53,254 nucleotides of DNA. It comes from Deltaproteobacteria bacterium (GTDB lineage: Bacteria > Myxococcota_A > Polyangia > Haliangiales > Haliangiaceae). Position numbers and translations under genes: made by a program. Positions 25,669-34,163 of this stretch are shown in pieces. The notes under the pieces are model-generated. The model did no database searches. It was not told the origin of the DNA and saw only the letters and a list, made by a program, of their open reading frames with translations. Every line of letters begins with the position of its first letter. Within the stretch, counting starts at the first letter, position 1. The stretch lies in contig JANXOM010000036.1 of assembly GCA_025353585.1 (NCBI GenBank), forward strand, positions 1 through 53,254, in the 5' to 3' direction.

Positions 25669-26031
25669 ATGACGACGCGCCCGAGCAAGCAGCTGGACAC
25701 GTTCCCGAACCCGCGGCGTGGTCGCGGCTACCACATCGCGTTCGAAGCCCCGGAGTTCACTTGCCTGTGCCCGCTGACCGGGCAGCCTGACTTTGCCACC
25801 ATCCTGATCGACTACGTACCCGACGAGCTGTGCGTGGAGCTCAAGTCGCTCAAGCTCTACCTGTGGAGCTACCGCGACGAGGGCGCGTTCCACGAGGCCG
25901 TGACGAACCAGATCTGCGATGATCTCGTGGCCGCGATCGCGCCGCGCCACGCCACCGTGACCGGAAAGTTCTGGGCGCGGGGCGGCATCACGACAGTCGT
26001 CACCGTGACGCACGACAAGGCTGCGAAGTAA
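25669..26031 (+). CDS. queF: preQ0 reductase (NADPH-dependent 7-cyano-7-deazaguanine reductase)
   Basis: 120 aa, the length of unimodular (type I) QueF. Reduces preQ0 to preQ1 in queuosine synthesis. Signature: [20 protein letters not shown], with the Cys that forms the thioimide intermediate (in CPLTGQPDF) and the nearby Asp; [20 protein letters not shown] (the QueF ExKSLKxY motif); and [15 protein letters not shown]. The frame is open far upstream (25222), but homology begins at [16 protein letters not shown]. No other queuosine genes are adjacent. cfa starts 13 bp downstream and may be cotranscribed. Confidence 0.95.
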   Translation: MTTRPSKQLDTFPNPRRGRGYHIAFEAPEFTCLCPLTGQPDFATILIDYVPDELCVELKSLKLYLWSYRDEGAFHEAVTNQICDDLVAAIAPRHATVTGKFWARGGITTVVTVTHDKAAK

Positions 26032-26044
26032 GGTCCGGACGACC

Positions 26045-27280
26045 GTGACGGCCACTGTCGCTCACCCCCTGATCGCCCCGCTCCCCCGGCTGGTCCCACT
26101 CGCTGGCCGCGCGCTGCGCTGGGCCGCCGTCGCGCAGCTACGCGCGCGCTGGACGCGCGGGCGCCTGGACCTCGAGATGCCGTCGGGCGAGGTCGTGCGG
26201 CTCGGAGGCGGTGGTCCCCCCGAAGCGCGCGCCCACGTGCGCGACGACCGCTTGTGGCTGCGGATGCTGTTGCGCGGTGAGATGGGCGCGGGCGAGGGGT
26301 TCGTCGCCGGCGAGTGGACGAGCGACGACGTCGTTGGCGCCGTCCGCGCGTTCTTGCGCGGCACGTCCGCGCGCGGGTTCGAGTCGCCGATCACCTGGCT
26401 GGCCCAGCTCCCGGCTCTGCTGCGCCATCGCGCGTCGGAGAACACGCCGGCCGGCAGCGCGCGCAATATCCACGCGCACTACGACCTCGGGAACGCATTC
26501 TACCGGCTGTTCCTCGACGCCGACACGATGAGCTATTCCTCGGCTATCTACGCCGGTGGCGCGACCTCGCTCGCCGACGCGCAGCGCGCCAAGCTCGATC
26601 GGCTCTGCGATCAGCTGGCGCTGTCGCCGCGCGATCATCTGCTCGAGATCGGGTGCGGCTGGGGCGGCATGGCGATCCACGCGGCGCGGACGCGCGGCTG
26701 TCGCGTCACGGCGATCACGGTGTCGCGCGAGCAGCACGAGCTCGCGCAGGAGCGCGTCGCCGCCGCGGGCCTGAGCGAGCGCGTGGAGATCCGGCGCTGT
26801 GACTACCGCGAGGTCCGCGGCACGTTCGACAAGGTCGTCTCGATCGAGATGCTCGAGGCGGTCGGGTACGACTTCTTCCCCGCGTATTTCGCGGCGTGCG
26901 CGCGCGCGCTTGTCCCCGGCGGGCGGTTCGCGCTCCAGACCATCACGATGCCGGATGCGCGCTTCGACGCGTACCGGCGGCGGGTCGACTGGATGCAGAC
27001 GTACATCTTTCCCGGCTCGTGCATCCCGTCTTTGGCGGCGATCCAGGCGGCGGCCGGGCCCGTCGGGTTCTCCGTGGCGGAGTCCTTGGACATCGGGCCG
27101 GACTACGCGCCGACGCTGCGGGCGTGGCGAGACCGATTCCTGGCGCAGCTGCCGGCGGTGCGGGCGCTGGGGTTCGACGAGCCGTTCGTCAGGACGTGGC
27201 TGATGTACCTCGCGTTCAGCGAGGCCGCGTTTGCGGAGCGGACGCTCGGGGATCATCAGCTGCTGCTGATGAAGGCGTAG
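26045..27280 (+). CDS. cfa: Cyclopropane-fatty-acyl-phospholipid synthase family protein
   Basis: 411 aa. SAM-dependent methyltransferase that adds a methylene to unsaturated acyl chains of phospholipids. N-terminal lipid-binding domain (1-125), then HYDLGNAFYRLFLDADTMSYSSA (part of the CFA signature), LLEIGCGWGGMAIHAA (SAM motif I), ITVSREQHELAQER, SIEMLEAVGYDFFPAYF and QTYIFPGSCIPSL. It faces, end to end, an operon with a COG2907-type FAD oxidoreductase and DUF1365; these three families often cluster in other bacteria and may act together on lipids. GTG start, probably coupled to queF. Confidence 0.92.
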   Translation: MTATVAHPLIAPLPRLVPLAGRALRWAAVAQLRARWTRGRLDLEMPSGEVVRLGGGGPPEARAHVRDDRLWLRMLLRGEMGAGEGFVAGEWTSDDVVGAVRAFLRGTSARGFESPITWLAQLPALLRHRASENTPAGSARNIHAHYDLGNAFYRLFLDADTMSYSSAIYAGGATSLADAQRAKLDRLCDQLALSPRDHLLEIGCGWGGMAIHAARTRGCRVTAITVSREQHELAQERVAAAGLSERVEIRRCDYREVRGTFDKVVSIEMLEAVGYDFFPAYFAACARALVPGGRFALQTITMPDARFDAYRRRVDWMQTYIFPGSCIPSLAAIQAAAGPVGFSVAESLDIGPDYAPTLRAWRDRFLAQLPAVRALGFDEPFVRTWLMYLAFSEAAFAERTLGDHQLLLMKA

Positions 27281-27287
27281 CGGAGCG

Positions 27288-27938
27288 TCAGCGGGCGCGG
27301 GCGCGGGTGGCTCCGGGCTTCGGCTTCCGCGACGGCGCGCGAGGCTTGGGGCGCGAGGCTTTGGGCTTGGAGGCTTTGGGCCTGGAGGCTTTGGGCTTGG
27401 AGGCTTTGGGGCTGGAGGCTGTGGGCGCGGGGCGCGAGGCCGTGGGCGCGGGGCGCGAGGCCTTGGGCCTGGAAGTGTTGGGCTTGGAAGCGCGGGCCTC
27501 GGGGGGCGCGGCCTCGGGCTCGGCGGCTTCGGCGGGCGGAGCCGGGAGGGCGTGGGGCTTGCTCTCGTCGTCGTGCTTCGAGCAGAGCTGCGCGAAGCGC
27601 GCGAACGTCGCGTCGATGACCTCGCGCCGCTTCAACTCGTGCTCCGCCGTTGGCTCGAGCTCGTCGATGTACGCGTCCCAGCCCGCGAGGTAGTCGGCCG
27701 CCAGCCGCTCCACCAGCTCCGAGCGCGGTAGCGAGTGGCCGGAGAGCAGGCCCGCCGCGTCGAGCGCGAACAGCAGCTCGAACTCCACGAACAGCGTCGT
27801 GTAGTCGTATTCATCCGACTCGCGGCTCGATGGGCGCGCCGCCCGCAGCAGCAGGCTGTGGATCAACGCCGCCGAGCGGCTCGCCAGCTCGTCGCGTGCG
27901 TAGTCACTGTCGAGGTTGCCGTGACCCCAGGTTCCCAT
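27288..27938 (-). CDS. DUF4259-like protein with histone H1-like tail
   Basis: 216 aa. Residues 1-115 begin MGTWGHGNLDSDYARDEL, the start typical of DUF4259 proteins, followed by acidic helices. From about residue 145 the chain is a Lys/Ala/Ser/Pro repeat tail with 5-residue units (KASKP, KASRP), ending in Arg/Ala/Lys. Such tails bind DNA in myxobacterial and eukaryotic H1-like proteins. The tail is encoded by 15-bp tandem repeats (27341-27490). Its first 35 nt overlap the DUF1365 gene upstream on the same strand. Function unknown; a nucleoid role is inference. Confidence 0.7.
   Translation of the reverse strand: MGTWGHGNLDSDYARDELASRSAALIHSLLLRAARPSSRESDEYDYTTLFVEFELLFALDAAGLLSGHSLPRSELVERLAADYLAGWDAYIDELEPTAEHELKRREVIDATFARFAQLCSKHDDESKPHALPAPPAEAAEPEAAPPEARASKPNTSRPKASRPAPTASRPAPTASSPKASKPKASRPKASKPKASRPKPRAPSRKPKPGATRARAR
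27341..27490 (-). repeat. 15-bp tandem repeats encoding KASxP tail
   Basis: Units such as GAGGCTTTGGGCTTG (plus-strand sense) recur about nine times with small changes; a central part is expanded to PTASRPA units. The array is coding, and slippage could change tail length. Confidence 0.8.
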
Positions 27939-28662
27939 CCGACCAATCTACATCGAGTGGCCGGTGATCGGCGCCGGGCCGGCGGTACGGCACGCCGAGC
28001 AGGCGCAGCTTGATCGCCTCGTAGTGGATGAGGCCGATCACCTGCGCCGTCAGCAGCGGGTAGCGCACCGCCGCGCGAGCAAGTGCACCGTCCGTGAGCT
28101 CCGCACGCGTGCCCGTGAAGCGCGCGGTGAACGTGCGACCGCTCGGCTGATCGACGTACATCTCGACGCCGAGGTCGGCGGCGCCTGGCCTGGCGTCGAA
28201 CCAGAACTCGTAGCTCGCGGGCCCGTGCAGGAACGGCGAGACGAACAGCTCGCGCGTCGCGCGGAAGCCCACGCGGCCGCGGCGATCCGGCAGCCGCTCC
28301 GCCGCGCCGAGCGCGTAGCAGTGGCGGCCGCCGTACGTGTTGTTGACCTCGGCGACGACGCTCGCGATGGCGCCGCTGGCGTCGCGCTGGAGGAAGAAGC
28401 TGACCGGGTTGAACGTGTAGCCCGCCACGCGCAGGTTCGTGATGAGCGTGGTCGTGCCCCCCTCGAGCGGCGTCGTGTAGTCGGCGTCGTACAGCGCGAA
28501 CAGGTTGCGCCCGTTGCGCGAGAACAGGCGCAGCGCGCGGTCGAGCGCGGGCAGCTCGCCGAGCTCGATCGCGGCCATGTAGATCGGATACCGGAACACC
28601 CGGCGCGCGAGGTGGTCGGCGCGCGCGTGCATCAGCTCGCCGCGATAGAGGCTCGAGATCAC
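27904..28662 (-). CDS. DUF1365-family protein
   Basis: 252 aa. DUF1365 hallmarks: MISSLYRGELMHARADHLARR start, YMAAIELGELPALDR, LITNLRVAGYTFNPVSFFL (FNPVSFF-type), VAEVNNTYGGRHCY, FVSPFLHGPASYEFWFD and HYEAIKLRLLGVPYRR. The family has no firm biochemical role but usually sits between a COG2907-type FAD protein and a CFA synthase, as here, suggesting lipid or acyl-chain modification. It overlaps the FAD gene by ATGA and the following gene by 35 nt, so it is tightly coupled. Confidence 0.88.
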   Translation of the reverse strand: MISSLYRGELMHARADHLARRVFRYPIYMAAIELGELPALDRALRLFSRNGRNLFALYDADYTTPLEGGTTTLITNLRVAGYTFNPVSFFLQRDASGAIASVVAEVNNTYGGRHCYALGAAERLPDRRGRVGFRATRELFVSPFLHGPASYEFWFDARPGAADLGVEMYVDQPSGRTFTARFTGTRAELTDGALARAAVRYPLLTAQVIGLIHYEAIKLRLLGVPYRRPGADHRPLDVDWSDGNLGSRQPRQ

Positions 28663-29903
28663 GCGCCGTCCTCGGCGAGCGTGCGCGCGGCCGCGGCGAG
28701 CCCCGAGCGCATGCCGTCCTCGTGGAAGCCGAAGCGCGCGTGGGCGCCCGCGTACGCGGTGCGCAGGCCCGTACCGAGGGCGGCGAGCTCACCTTGTGCG
28801 TCGAGCGCGGCGCGGTCGAACTGCGGGTGGTCGAGCCACGCCTCGTGGAGGATGCCGCGCGGATCGTGGCGCGGGTTCAGGGTCACCAGGTAGGGCGCGT
28901 CGGGGAGGCCCTGGAGGATCGTCATCGAATACGTCACGGCCACGCGCGCCGTGTCCGGATCGGCGACGTAGTTCCACGCCGCGTGCGCGCGCGGGCTCGC
29001 CGGCAGGAACGCGCGGTCCGTGTGCAGGACGGTGCGGTTACGGCTGTAGCGGAAGGCGCCGAGCACGCGGCGCTCGGCGTCGGTCGGCGCGGCGAGGAGG
29101 GCGAGCGCGGTGTCTGCGTGCGTCGCCACGATCACGCGATCGAAGCGGCGCGCCCGACCGCCCACGGCCAGCGTGACGCCGGCGGGATCGCGCGCGAGCG
29201 TCTCGACCGGCGCGCCGAGCTCGAGCGCGAAGCCCGGCCGCGCCCGCAGGCGCGCGAGCAGGGCGGTGACGTAGACGCGGCTGCCGCCGATGATCGTGCG
29301 CCACGGCAGCGCGGCGGTCGGGCTCAGCATGCCGTGCTGGTCGAGGAAGCGCAGGTACGTCTCGGCGGGGAACGCGCCGCAGTGATCGGGCGCGAGCGAC
29401 CACAGCGCGGCCGCGAGCGGCACGATGAAGCGCGCGCGGACATCCGGGTGCACGCGGCGCGCGGCGAGGTACTCGTCGACAGAGGTCGACCGGATCAGCG
29501 CCGACCGCTCCGCCAGATCGCGCCGCGCCCCGCGCAGGAACCGCACGACCTCGACCAGGAACCGCCAGTGCCGCGGCGACGCGAGCAGCCGACGATCGGC
29601 GAACATCGCCGAGAGCGACGCGCTCCCCCACTCCACGCCGCCCGTCGCGACGGAGAACGCCATCGACGTCGCGCGCGTGGGGACGCCGAGCTCCGCGAGC
29701 AGCGCGCAGAAGTGCGGATAGTTCTCGCGGTTGTGGACGATGAAGCCCATGTCGACCGGCACGCCGCCGGGGGTGTCGACGGTGAGGACGTGCCCGCCGG
29801 GCAGCGCGGCCGCCTCGAGCACGGTCACCTCGTGGGCGGTGGCGCGGAACGCCCACGCGGCGCCGAGGCCGGCGATGCCAGAACCGATGATGGCGACCTT
29901 CAT
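28659..29903 (-). CDS. FAD-dependent oxidoreductase, amine-oxidase fold (COG2907-like)
   Basis: 414 aa. N-terminal dinucleotide-binding motif VAIIGSGIAGLGAAWAF (GxGxxG), LEAAALPGGHVLTVD (second FAD contact), VDMGFIVHNRENYP, then a substrate domain (LWRTIIGGS-like LPWRTIIGGSRVYV) and VIVATHADTAL. This group (NAD(P)/FAD, COG2907 type) typically accompanies DUF1365 and CFA synthase genes and has been proposed to act on unsaturated or furan fatty acids; I treat that as a hypothesis. Stop and start codons overlap with both operon neighbours. Confidence 0.87.
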   Translation of the reverse strand: MKVAIIGSGIAGLGAAWAFRATAHEVTVLEAAALPGGHVLTVDTPGGVPVDMGFIVHNRENYPHFCALLAELGVPTRATSMAFSVATGGVEWGSASLSAMFADRRLLASPRHWRFLVEVVRFLRGARRDLAERSALIRSTSVDEYLAARRVHPDVRARFIVPLAAALWSLAPDHCGAFPAETYLRFLDQHGMLSPTAALPWRTIIGGSRVYVTALLARLRARPGFALELGAPVETLARDPAGVTLAVGGRARRFDRVIVATHADTALALLAAPTDAERRVLGAFRYSRNRTVLHTDRAFLPASPRAHAAWNYVADPDTARVAVTYSMTILQGLPDAPYLVTLNPRHDPRGILHEAWLDHPQFDRAALDAQGELAALGTGLRTAYAGAHARFGFHEDGMRSGLAAAARTLAEDGA

Positions 29904-31006
29904 CAGCGGGGGGCGTCGTCGAGGATCGGGCCGTGAAACCGGAACGGCGTGGTCGGCGAGGTGCCGTGGGCGTCGCGGAGCTCGATGGAGATGTCCACCG
30001 TGGCGCCGCGAAGCGCGACGCCCTGCGCGGGCGAGAGCGGGATCAAGAGCTCGCGCGCCGCTCCCTTGTCACGCGCGAGGTGGCCGACGTAGATCACGCG
30101 GCCATCGAGGGCGGGGAGCGACGAGGTGATCTGCCCGCGCAGCGCGTAGACCTCGCCGGGACCCGCGTTGTGGACGCCGAGCACGACGCGCGCGGCGACC
30201 CCGGTGTCCGTCTGCGTGAGGCTGATGCGCGGCGGGCCGGACTGCACGGTCGGCACGAGGCGGAGCGGCGCGACCGCGGCGTCGAAGTCGGCGTGCTCGA
30301 GGTACGCGGCGGCCGCCTTCGCGAGGGCGGCGCCCTCGATCACGGTGCTGAGCGTGCGAGGTGGACCCTCGCCATCGATCGTGGCGGAGACGTCCCACGC
30401 GGTGACCTGCGCGACCTGGTAGACGTCGAGCAGCGTGAACGGTGAGACCGCGAACACGCCGTCGGCGCCGATGGTGCCGTACACCTCCATGCCGTTGACC
30501 GTGAGCGTGGCGGCGTGGCCGACGAGCGCGCGGTCACCGCACGGCTCGAGCGGCCCGACGGTCGTGACGGCAGGCTTCGCAGGGCCGGCGCGCAGCTCGG
30601 TGCGGAGGCCGAGCCAGGGGCCGATGGCGAACGGGAGCCCGACGGCCAGGCCGGCGACGCCGAGCCCGGCCGTGGTGCCGTTGCCGCCGATGGCGCCGTT
30701 CGCGGTCGCGATCGCGCCCGCCGACGAGACGATCAGACCGACGACGAACGTCGCGAGGTTCGGGCGTGTGGCGACCTCGATCGTATCGGCCTGCTCGGCG
30801 ATATCCTCGCTCGGGCACTCCAGCGGCTCGACGAACCGGAGGTGACCATCGGCCGCGAGCACCATCGCGGCCCGGCGCGGCTGGGCCTGCTCGGGGTGGT
30901 GGATGCGGCGGGTGGCGCCGGGGCGCGTCGACTCGAGCTCGGACGTGACGTGGCACGCCGCGACGACCGTCAGCAGCGGCAACCCGGCGAGCCCGCACGC
31001 GCGCAC
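29903..31006 (-). CDS. Lipoprotein of unknown function with Gly-rich hydrophobic segment
   Basis: 367 aa. With the GTG at 31006 the chain begins MRACGLAGLPLLTVVAAC, a lipoprotein signal. Residues 88-140 are strongly hydrophobic and Gly-rich (FVVGLIVSSAGAIATA, GLGVAGLAVGLPFAIGPWLG), like a glycine-zipper membrane hairpin. The rest looks beta-sandwich-like (ARVVLGVHNAGPGEVYAL, GATVDISIELRDAHG). TACGCT lies 6 nt before the GTG, supporting this start over the ATG at 31048, which would overlap the upstream hydrolase. Its stop overlaps the ATG of the FAD gene. Confidence 0.65.
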   Translation of the reverse strand: MRACGLAGLPLLTVVAACHVTSELESTRPGATRRIHHPEQAQPRRAAMVLAADGHLRFVEPLECPSEDIAEQADTIEVATRPNLATFVVGLIVSSAGAIATANGAIGGNGTTAGLGVAGLAVGLPFAIGPWLGLRTELRAGPAKPAVTTVGPLEPCGDRALVGHAATLTVNGMEVYGTIGADGVFAVSPFTLLDVYQVAQVTAWDVSATIDGEGPPRTLSTVIEGAALAKAAAAYLEHADFDAAVAPLRLVPTVQSGPPRISLTQTDTGVAARVVLGVHNAGPGEVYALRGQITSSLPALDGRVIYVGHLARDKGAARELLIPLSPAQGVALRGATVDISIELRDAHGTSPTTPFRFHGPILDDAPR

Positions 31007-31018
31007 GGGAGCAGCGTA
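31007..31018 (-). promoter_or_regulatory. Leaderless-type -10 (TACGCT-N6-GTG)
   Basis: TACGCT, GCTCCC, GTG on the minus strand, just upstream of the end of the hydrolase gene. Confidence 0.45.
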
Positions 31019-31023
31019 GCGGA

Positions 31024-31638
31024 TCACGGCGCGATGCGTCTCATCCACGCAGCGGTCGTGACGGCGAGCTCGGCGATGACGTCGGTATCGGCGCGCCCGC
31101 GGACGGCGAACGCGTGGTCAGCGCCGCGCACGACGTGGAGCTCGGCGCGCTCGCCGAGCCTTGCGAGCACCGGGCGCAGGCGGCGGAGCGGGGCGAGCTC
31201 GTCGCGCGTGCCCTGCAGGAACAGGAGCGGCCCGGCGGCATCCGGCAGGTGAGCCGCGCGCGTGATGGCGGGCCTGTCGGGAGGATGCAGCGGGAAGCCT
31301 GCGAACACCAGGCCGCGTACGCCGGGGAGCGCGGCGGCGGCGTGGGCCTGCGAGGTCATGCGGCCACCGAACGACTTGCCGCCGGCGAACGCGGGCAGCC
31401 TCGTCGCGCGGCCGGCCGCGGCCCAGGCCTCGCGCACGGCCGCCTCCGCGACCGCGGGGCGGTCGGGGAGCTTCTTGCCGGCGGCCATGTACGGAAATTC
31501 GTAGCGCCACGTCGCGATGCGCTCGGCGGCGAGCGCGGCCGCGAGCTCCTCGGGGAACACGTGGCGCATGCCGGCGCCGGCGCCGTGCGCGAGGACGAGG
31601 AGGTGCGTCGCGCCGCGCGGCCGGACCAGCAATGTCAC
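31024..31638 (-). CDS. Alpha/beta hydrolase, KANL3/Tex30-like
   Basis: 204 aa. Small dienelactone-hydrolase-like fold: HLLVLAHGAGAGMRHVF (oxyanion HG motif), AFAGGKSFGGRMTSQ (nucleophile Ser in GKSFGG), LLFLQGTRDELAP (Asp) and LHVVRGADHAF (His). The set is complete, so it should be an active esterase or hydrolase; substrate unknown. GTG start with TACCGT 6 nt upstream. Divergent from the MerR-TPR gene with a 54-bp gap. Confidence 0.85.
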   Translation of the reverse strand: MTLLVRPRGATHLLVLAHGAGAGMRHVFPEELAAALAAERIATWRYEFPYMAAGKKLPDRPAVAEAAVREAWAAAGRATRLPAFAGGKSFGGRMTSQAHAAAALPGVRGLVFAGFPLHPPDRPAITRAAHLPDAAGPLLFLQGTRDELAPLRRLRPVLARLGERAELHVVRGADHAFAVRGRADTDVIAELAVTTAAWMRRIAP

Positions 31639-31650
31639 CGGCGCACGGTA
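31639..31650 (-). promoter_or_regulatory. Leaderless-type -10 (TACCGT-N6-GTG)
   Basis: TACCGT, GCGCCG, GTG on the minus strand. Confidence 0.5.
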
Positions 31651-31658
31651 CTGCGATC

Positions 31659-31686
31659 TTGACTCTCACGCCTCCGCGGCGATCAT
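31659..31686 (+). promoter_or_regulatory. Promoter TTGACT-N16-GATCAT, leaderless
   Basis: A good -35 (TTGACT, 31659-31664), a 16-nt spacer and GATCAT (31681-31686), then 6 nt to the GTG at 31693. No Shine-Dalgarno. Confidence 0.55.
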
Positions 31687-31692
31687 GCGCCG

Positions 31693-32535
31693 GTGTGGAC
31701 GAGCTACTCCGCGCGCCACGCCGCGCAGCTGATCGGGCTGCCCGAATCGGCCGTTCGCAGCTGCATCCGCGCGGGCCTGGTCGGCGCGTCGAACACGGTG
31801 CCGGCGCAGCTCTCGTTCCGCGACCTGTCGGCGCTGCGCACGGTGAAAGCGCTGGTCGACGCCGGGTTGCCGCTGCCGCGCGTGCGGCGCGAGCTCGCCC
31901 GCATCCAGCAGGCGTTGCCGCCGGGCGCGACCCTCGCCGAGCTCACCGTCGAGGCGCGCGCGGGGCAAGTGCACGTGCGCGGAACGGCGGAGGCCGGGGC
32001 GCATGCGGGCCAGCTCGCGCTGCCGTTCCAGCTCGACATCGCGCCCGCGGAGCCGCCGCCCGTCCTCGGCGAGCTGCGCGAACTGCCGCGCGGCCCGGAC
32101 GCGCCGGTGCCCGTCGCGGTCTCGCCCGCGACGGCCGACCAGTGGCTCGCCCGCGGCGTGACGCTGGAGGAGCGCGATCCGGTCGCCGCGATCGACGCGT
32201 ACCGGCGCTCGCTCCGCCTGCGGCCCGAATGCACGGAGGCGTGGATCAACCTCGGCCGCCTGTTCGCCGAGAGCGGCGACGCGGCGGCCGCGCGCGACTG
32301 CTTCAAGAGCGCCCTCGACGTCGATGCCGGTGACGCGACGGCCTACTACAACCTCGGCGTGCTGGCGCAGGACGCGGGCAAGGAGGGCGACGCGATCGAC
32401 ATGTACCGCCGCGCCCTGGAGCTCGACGGCCAGCTGGCCGAGGCGCACTACAACCTCGCCACTCTCTTCGACCAGTCCGGCGACTCGCGCGCCGCCATCC
32501 GCCACATCAACGAGTACCGCAAGCTCACCCGCTAG
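31693..32535 (+). CDS. MerR-type HTH fused to TPR repeats
   Basis: 280 aa. Residues 1-75 resemble a MerR winged helix ([40 protein letters not shown]). Residues 76-150 form an Ala/Pro-rich linker. From about 150 to 275 there are TPR units ([79 protein letters not shown]). A DNA-binding regulator controlled through protein-protein contacts is likely; no effector-binding domain of classical MerR is present. Target unknown. Confidence 0.78.
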   Translation: MWTSYSARHAAQLIGLPESAVRSCIRAGLVGASNTVPAQLSFRDLSALRTVKALVDAGLPLPRVRRELARIQQALPPGATLAELTVEARAGQVHVRGTAEAGAHAGQLALPFQLDIAPAEPPPVLGELRELPRGPDAPVPVAVSPATADQWLARGVTLEERDPVAAIDAYRRSLRLRPECTEAWINLGRLFAESGDAAAARDCFKSALDVDAGDATAYYNLGVLAQDAGKEGDAIDMYRRALELDGQLAEAHYNLATLFDQSGDSRAAIRHINEYRKLTR

Positions 32536-32561
32536 CCCCCTGTCCGGTGGCCGGCCGAAGA

Positions 32562-32673
32562 GCGGGGCCGACCCGGGGACAGAGCCCGCGAAGAAATCGC
32601 GGTCTCTGTCGATCGGCTTGTCGGCTCCGCCGCCAGCGCCTGTACGGAGCAGATCGCCCGCGAAGACGCGGGC
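32562..32673. terminator. Complex hairpins between convergent genes
   Basis: Outer stem GCGGGGCCGAC / GTCGGCTCCGC (11 bp, one G-U) encloses GACAGAG...CTCTGTC plus CCGCGA/TCGCGG (13 of 14 paired, 32578-32610). A second hairpin GCCCGCG-AAGA-CGCGGGC (32656-32673) shares CCCGCGAAGA with the first. The site lies between two gene ends, so transcription termination in both directions is likely. Confidence 0.6.
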
Positions 32674-33894
32674 TCAGGCGACGTCGGCGAGGCGGCGCTC
32701 GAGGAAGCGGCGCTCGGGGGAGTTGCCCACGTGGCGCAGGGCCTCGCGATAGGCGGCCGCGGCCTCCGCCGGACGGCCGAGCCGGCGCAATAGATCAGCC
32801 CTCGCCGCGTGGAGCAGGTGGTAGGTGCTCAGCTCGGCGCGGAGCACGTCGACCAGCGGCAGGCCGGCCGCCGGGCCGTGGGCCATGGCCACCGCCACCG
32901 CGCGGTTGAGCGCGACGATCGCCGACGGCTGCCGCGCGTGGAGCTCGCCGAACAGCGCCGCGATCTGCGGCCAGTCCGTGTCCTCCGCGCGCGCCGCCTG
33001 CGCGTGCAGCGCCGCGATCGCCGCCTGGATCGCGTAGGCCCCCGGGCCGTTCGCCGCATCGCCGCCGAGCGCCAGCGGCACCAGCGCCAGGGCTTCGATG
33101 ATCGCCGCCCGATCCCAGCGCGCCCGGTCCTGCTCCTCGAGCAGCACCACGTCCCCCGCCGCATCCACGCGCGCATCGCGCCGCGCGTCGTGCAGGAGCA
33201 TCAGCGCGAGCAACCCCCGCGGCTCCGCGGCGCCCGGCACCAGCTCGACCAGCAGCCGCGCCAGGCGGATCGCCTCGCCGCACAGATCGCGCCGGATCCA
33301 CGCGTCGCCCGCCGTCGCCGCGTAGCCCTCGTTGAACACCAGGTACACGACGGCCATCACCGCATCCATCCGCGCCGGCAGCTGCCCCGCCTCGGGCACC
33401 TCGTACGGGATCCCCGCCGCCGTGATCTTTCCCTTCCCGCGGACGATCCGCTGCGCCATCGCCTCCGTCGACGTCAGGAACGCGCGCGCGATCTCCTCCG
33501 TCGTGAGCCCGGCGAGCGTCCGCAAGGTCATCGCCACCTGCGTCTCCCGGGCGAGCGCCGGGTGGCAGCACGTGAACATCAGCCGCAGGCGGTCGTCGGA
33601 GACCGCGACCGGCTCGGCGGCGAACCGCTCGCCAGGGTCGACCGCCGCCACGATCGCGCGCAGCTTGATCCGGCGGCGGATCGTGTCGATCGCCTTGTTC
33701 CGCGCGACCGCGATGAGCCAGGCGCGCGGCTCCGCGGGCGCACCTTCGGTGGGCCAGCGCGCGATCGCCTCGGCGAACGCGTCCTGGACGACCTCCTCGG
33801 CGAGATCGAAATCGCCGTTCGTCGCGCGGATCGTCGTCGCCAGCACGCGCGGCCGCTCGGCGCGAAACACCTCGGCGAGCGCGCGCGTCAGCAT
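32674..33894 (-). CDS. ECF sigma factor, ECF42-like, with TPR-like C-terminus
   Basis: 406 aa. Sigma region 2 ([39 protein letters not shown]) and region 4 ([20 protein letters not shown]) are followed by a 240-residue C-terminal helical extension with TPR-like features, a layout typical of ECF42 group sigma factors. These are normally encoded beside a YCII/DGPF protein, and here a truncated DGPF gene lies immediately upstream. Instead of anti-sigma factors, the C-terminus is thought to control ECF42. TACTAA lies 6 nt before the ATG, overlapping the DGPF stop. Confidence 0.88.
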   Translation of the reverse strand: MLTRALAEVFRAERPRVLATTIRATNGDFDLAEEVVQDAFAEAIARWPTEGAPAEPRAWLIAVARNKAIDTIRRRIKLRAIVAAVDPGERFAAEPVAVSDDRLRLMFTCCHPALARETQVAMTLRTLAGLTTEEIARAFLTSTEAMAQRIVRGKGKITAAGIPYEVPEAGQLPARMDAVMAVVYLVFNEGYAATAGDAWIRRDLCGEAIRLARLLVELVPGAAEPRGLLALMLLHDARRDARVDAAGDVVLLEEQDRARWDRAAIIEALALVPLALGGDAANGPGAYAIQAAIAALHAQAARAEDTDWPQIAALFGELHARQPSAIVALNRAVAVAMAHGPAAGLPLVDVLRAELSTYHLLHAARADLLRRLGRPAEAAAAYREALRHVGNSPERRFLERRLADVA

Positions 33895-33900
33895 CTCGGC

Positions 33901-34110
33901 TTAGTACCTGACGACGGGCCGGACCTCGATCGAGCCGAACCGCGCGCTCGGGATCTTCGCCGCGATCATCGTCGCCTCGTCGAGGTCCTTTGCCTCGATG
34001 AGATAGTAGCCGCCGAGCTGCTCGCGCGTCTCGGCGAACGGGCCGTCGGTCGTCGTCGTCTTGCCGTCGCGCACGCGCACCGTCGTCGCCGTGGGTGTCC
34101 TTTCTAGCCC
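33901..34110 (-). pseudogene. 5'-truncated YCII/DGPF-domain gene
   Basis: The readable C-terminal half (TPTATTVRVRDGKTTTTDGP, ETREQLGGYYLIEAKDLDEA, GSIEVRPVVRY) carries the DGPF-type motif (here TDGPFAET) of YCII-like proteins. The N-terminal half, usually about 45-50 residues starting MKYL/MKFM, is missing: upstream lies feoB. In frame there is no ATG, and the first possible start is GTG at 34080, which would yield 59 aa. AGAAAGGA about 20-25 nt upstream may be a relic of the original ribosome site. It is next to its usual ECF42 partner. A deletion between feoB and this gene is the simplest reading. Confidence 0.7.
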
Positions 34111-34163
34111 TGGGTCGAACGAGCCGGGCGCGGATCGACACGCGGCGCCGGAAAAATCGGTAA

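Noticed and set aside
27341..27490. CRISPR or non-coding repeat array
   Set aside because: Units are 15 bp without spacers and keep the reading frame of a Lys/Ala/Ser/Pro tail.
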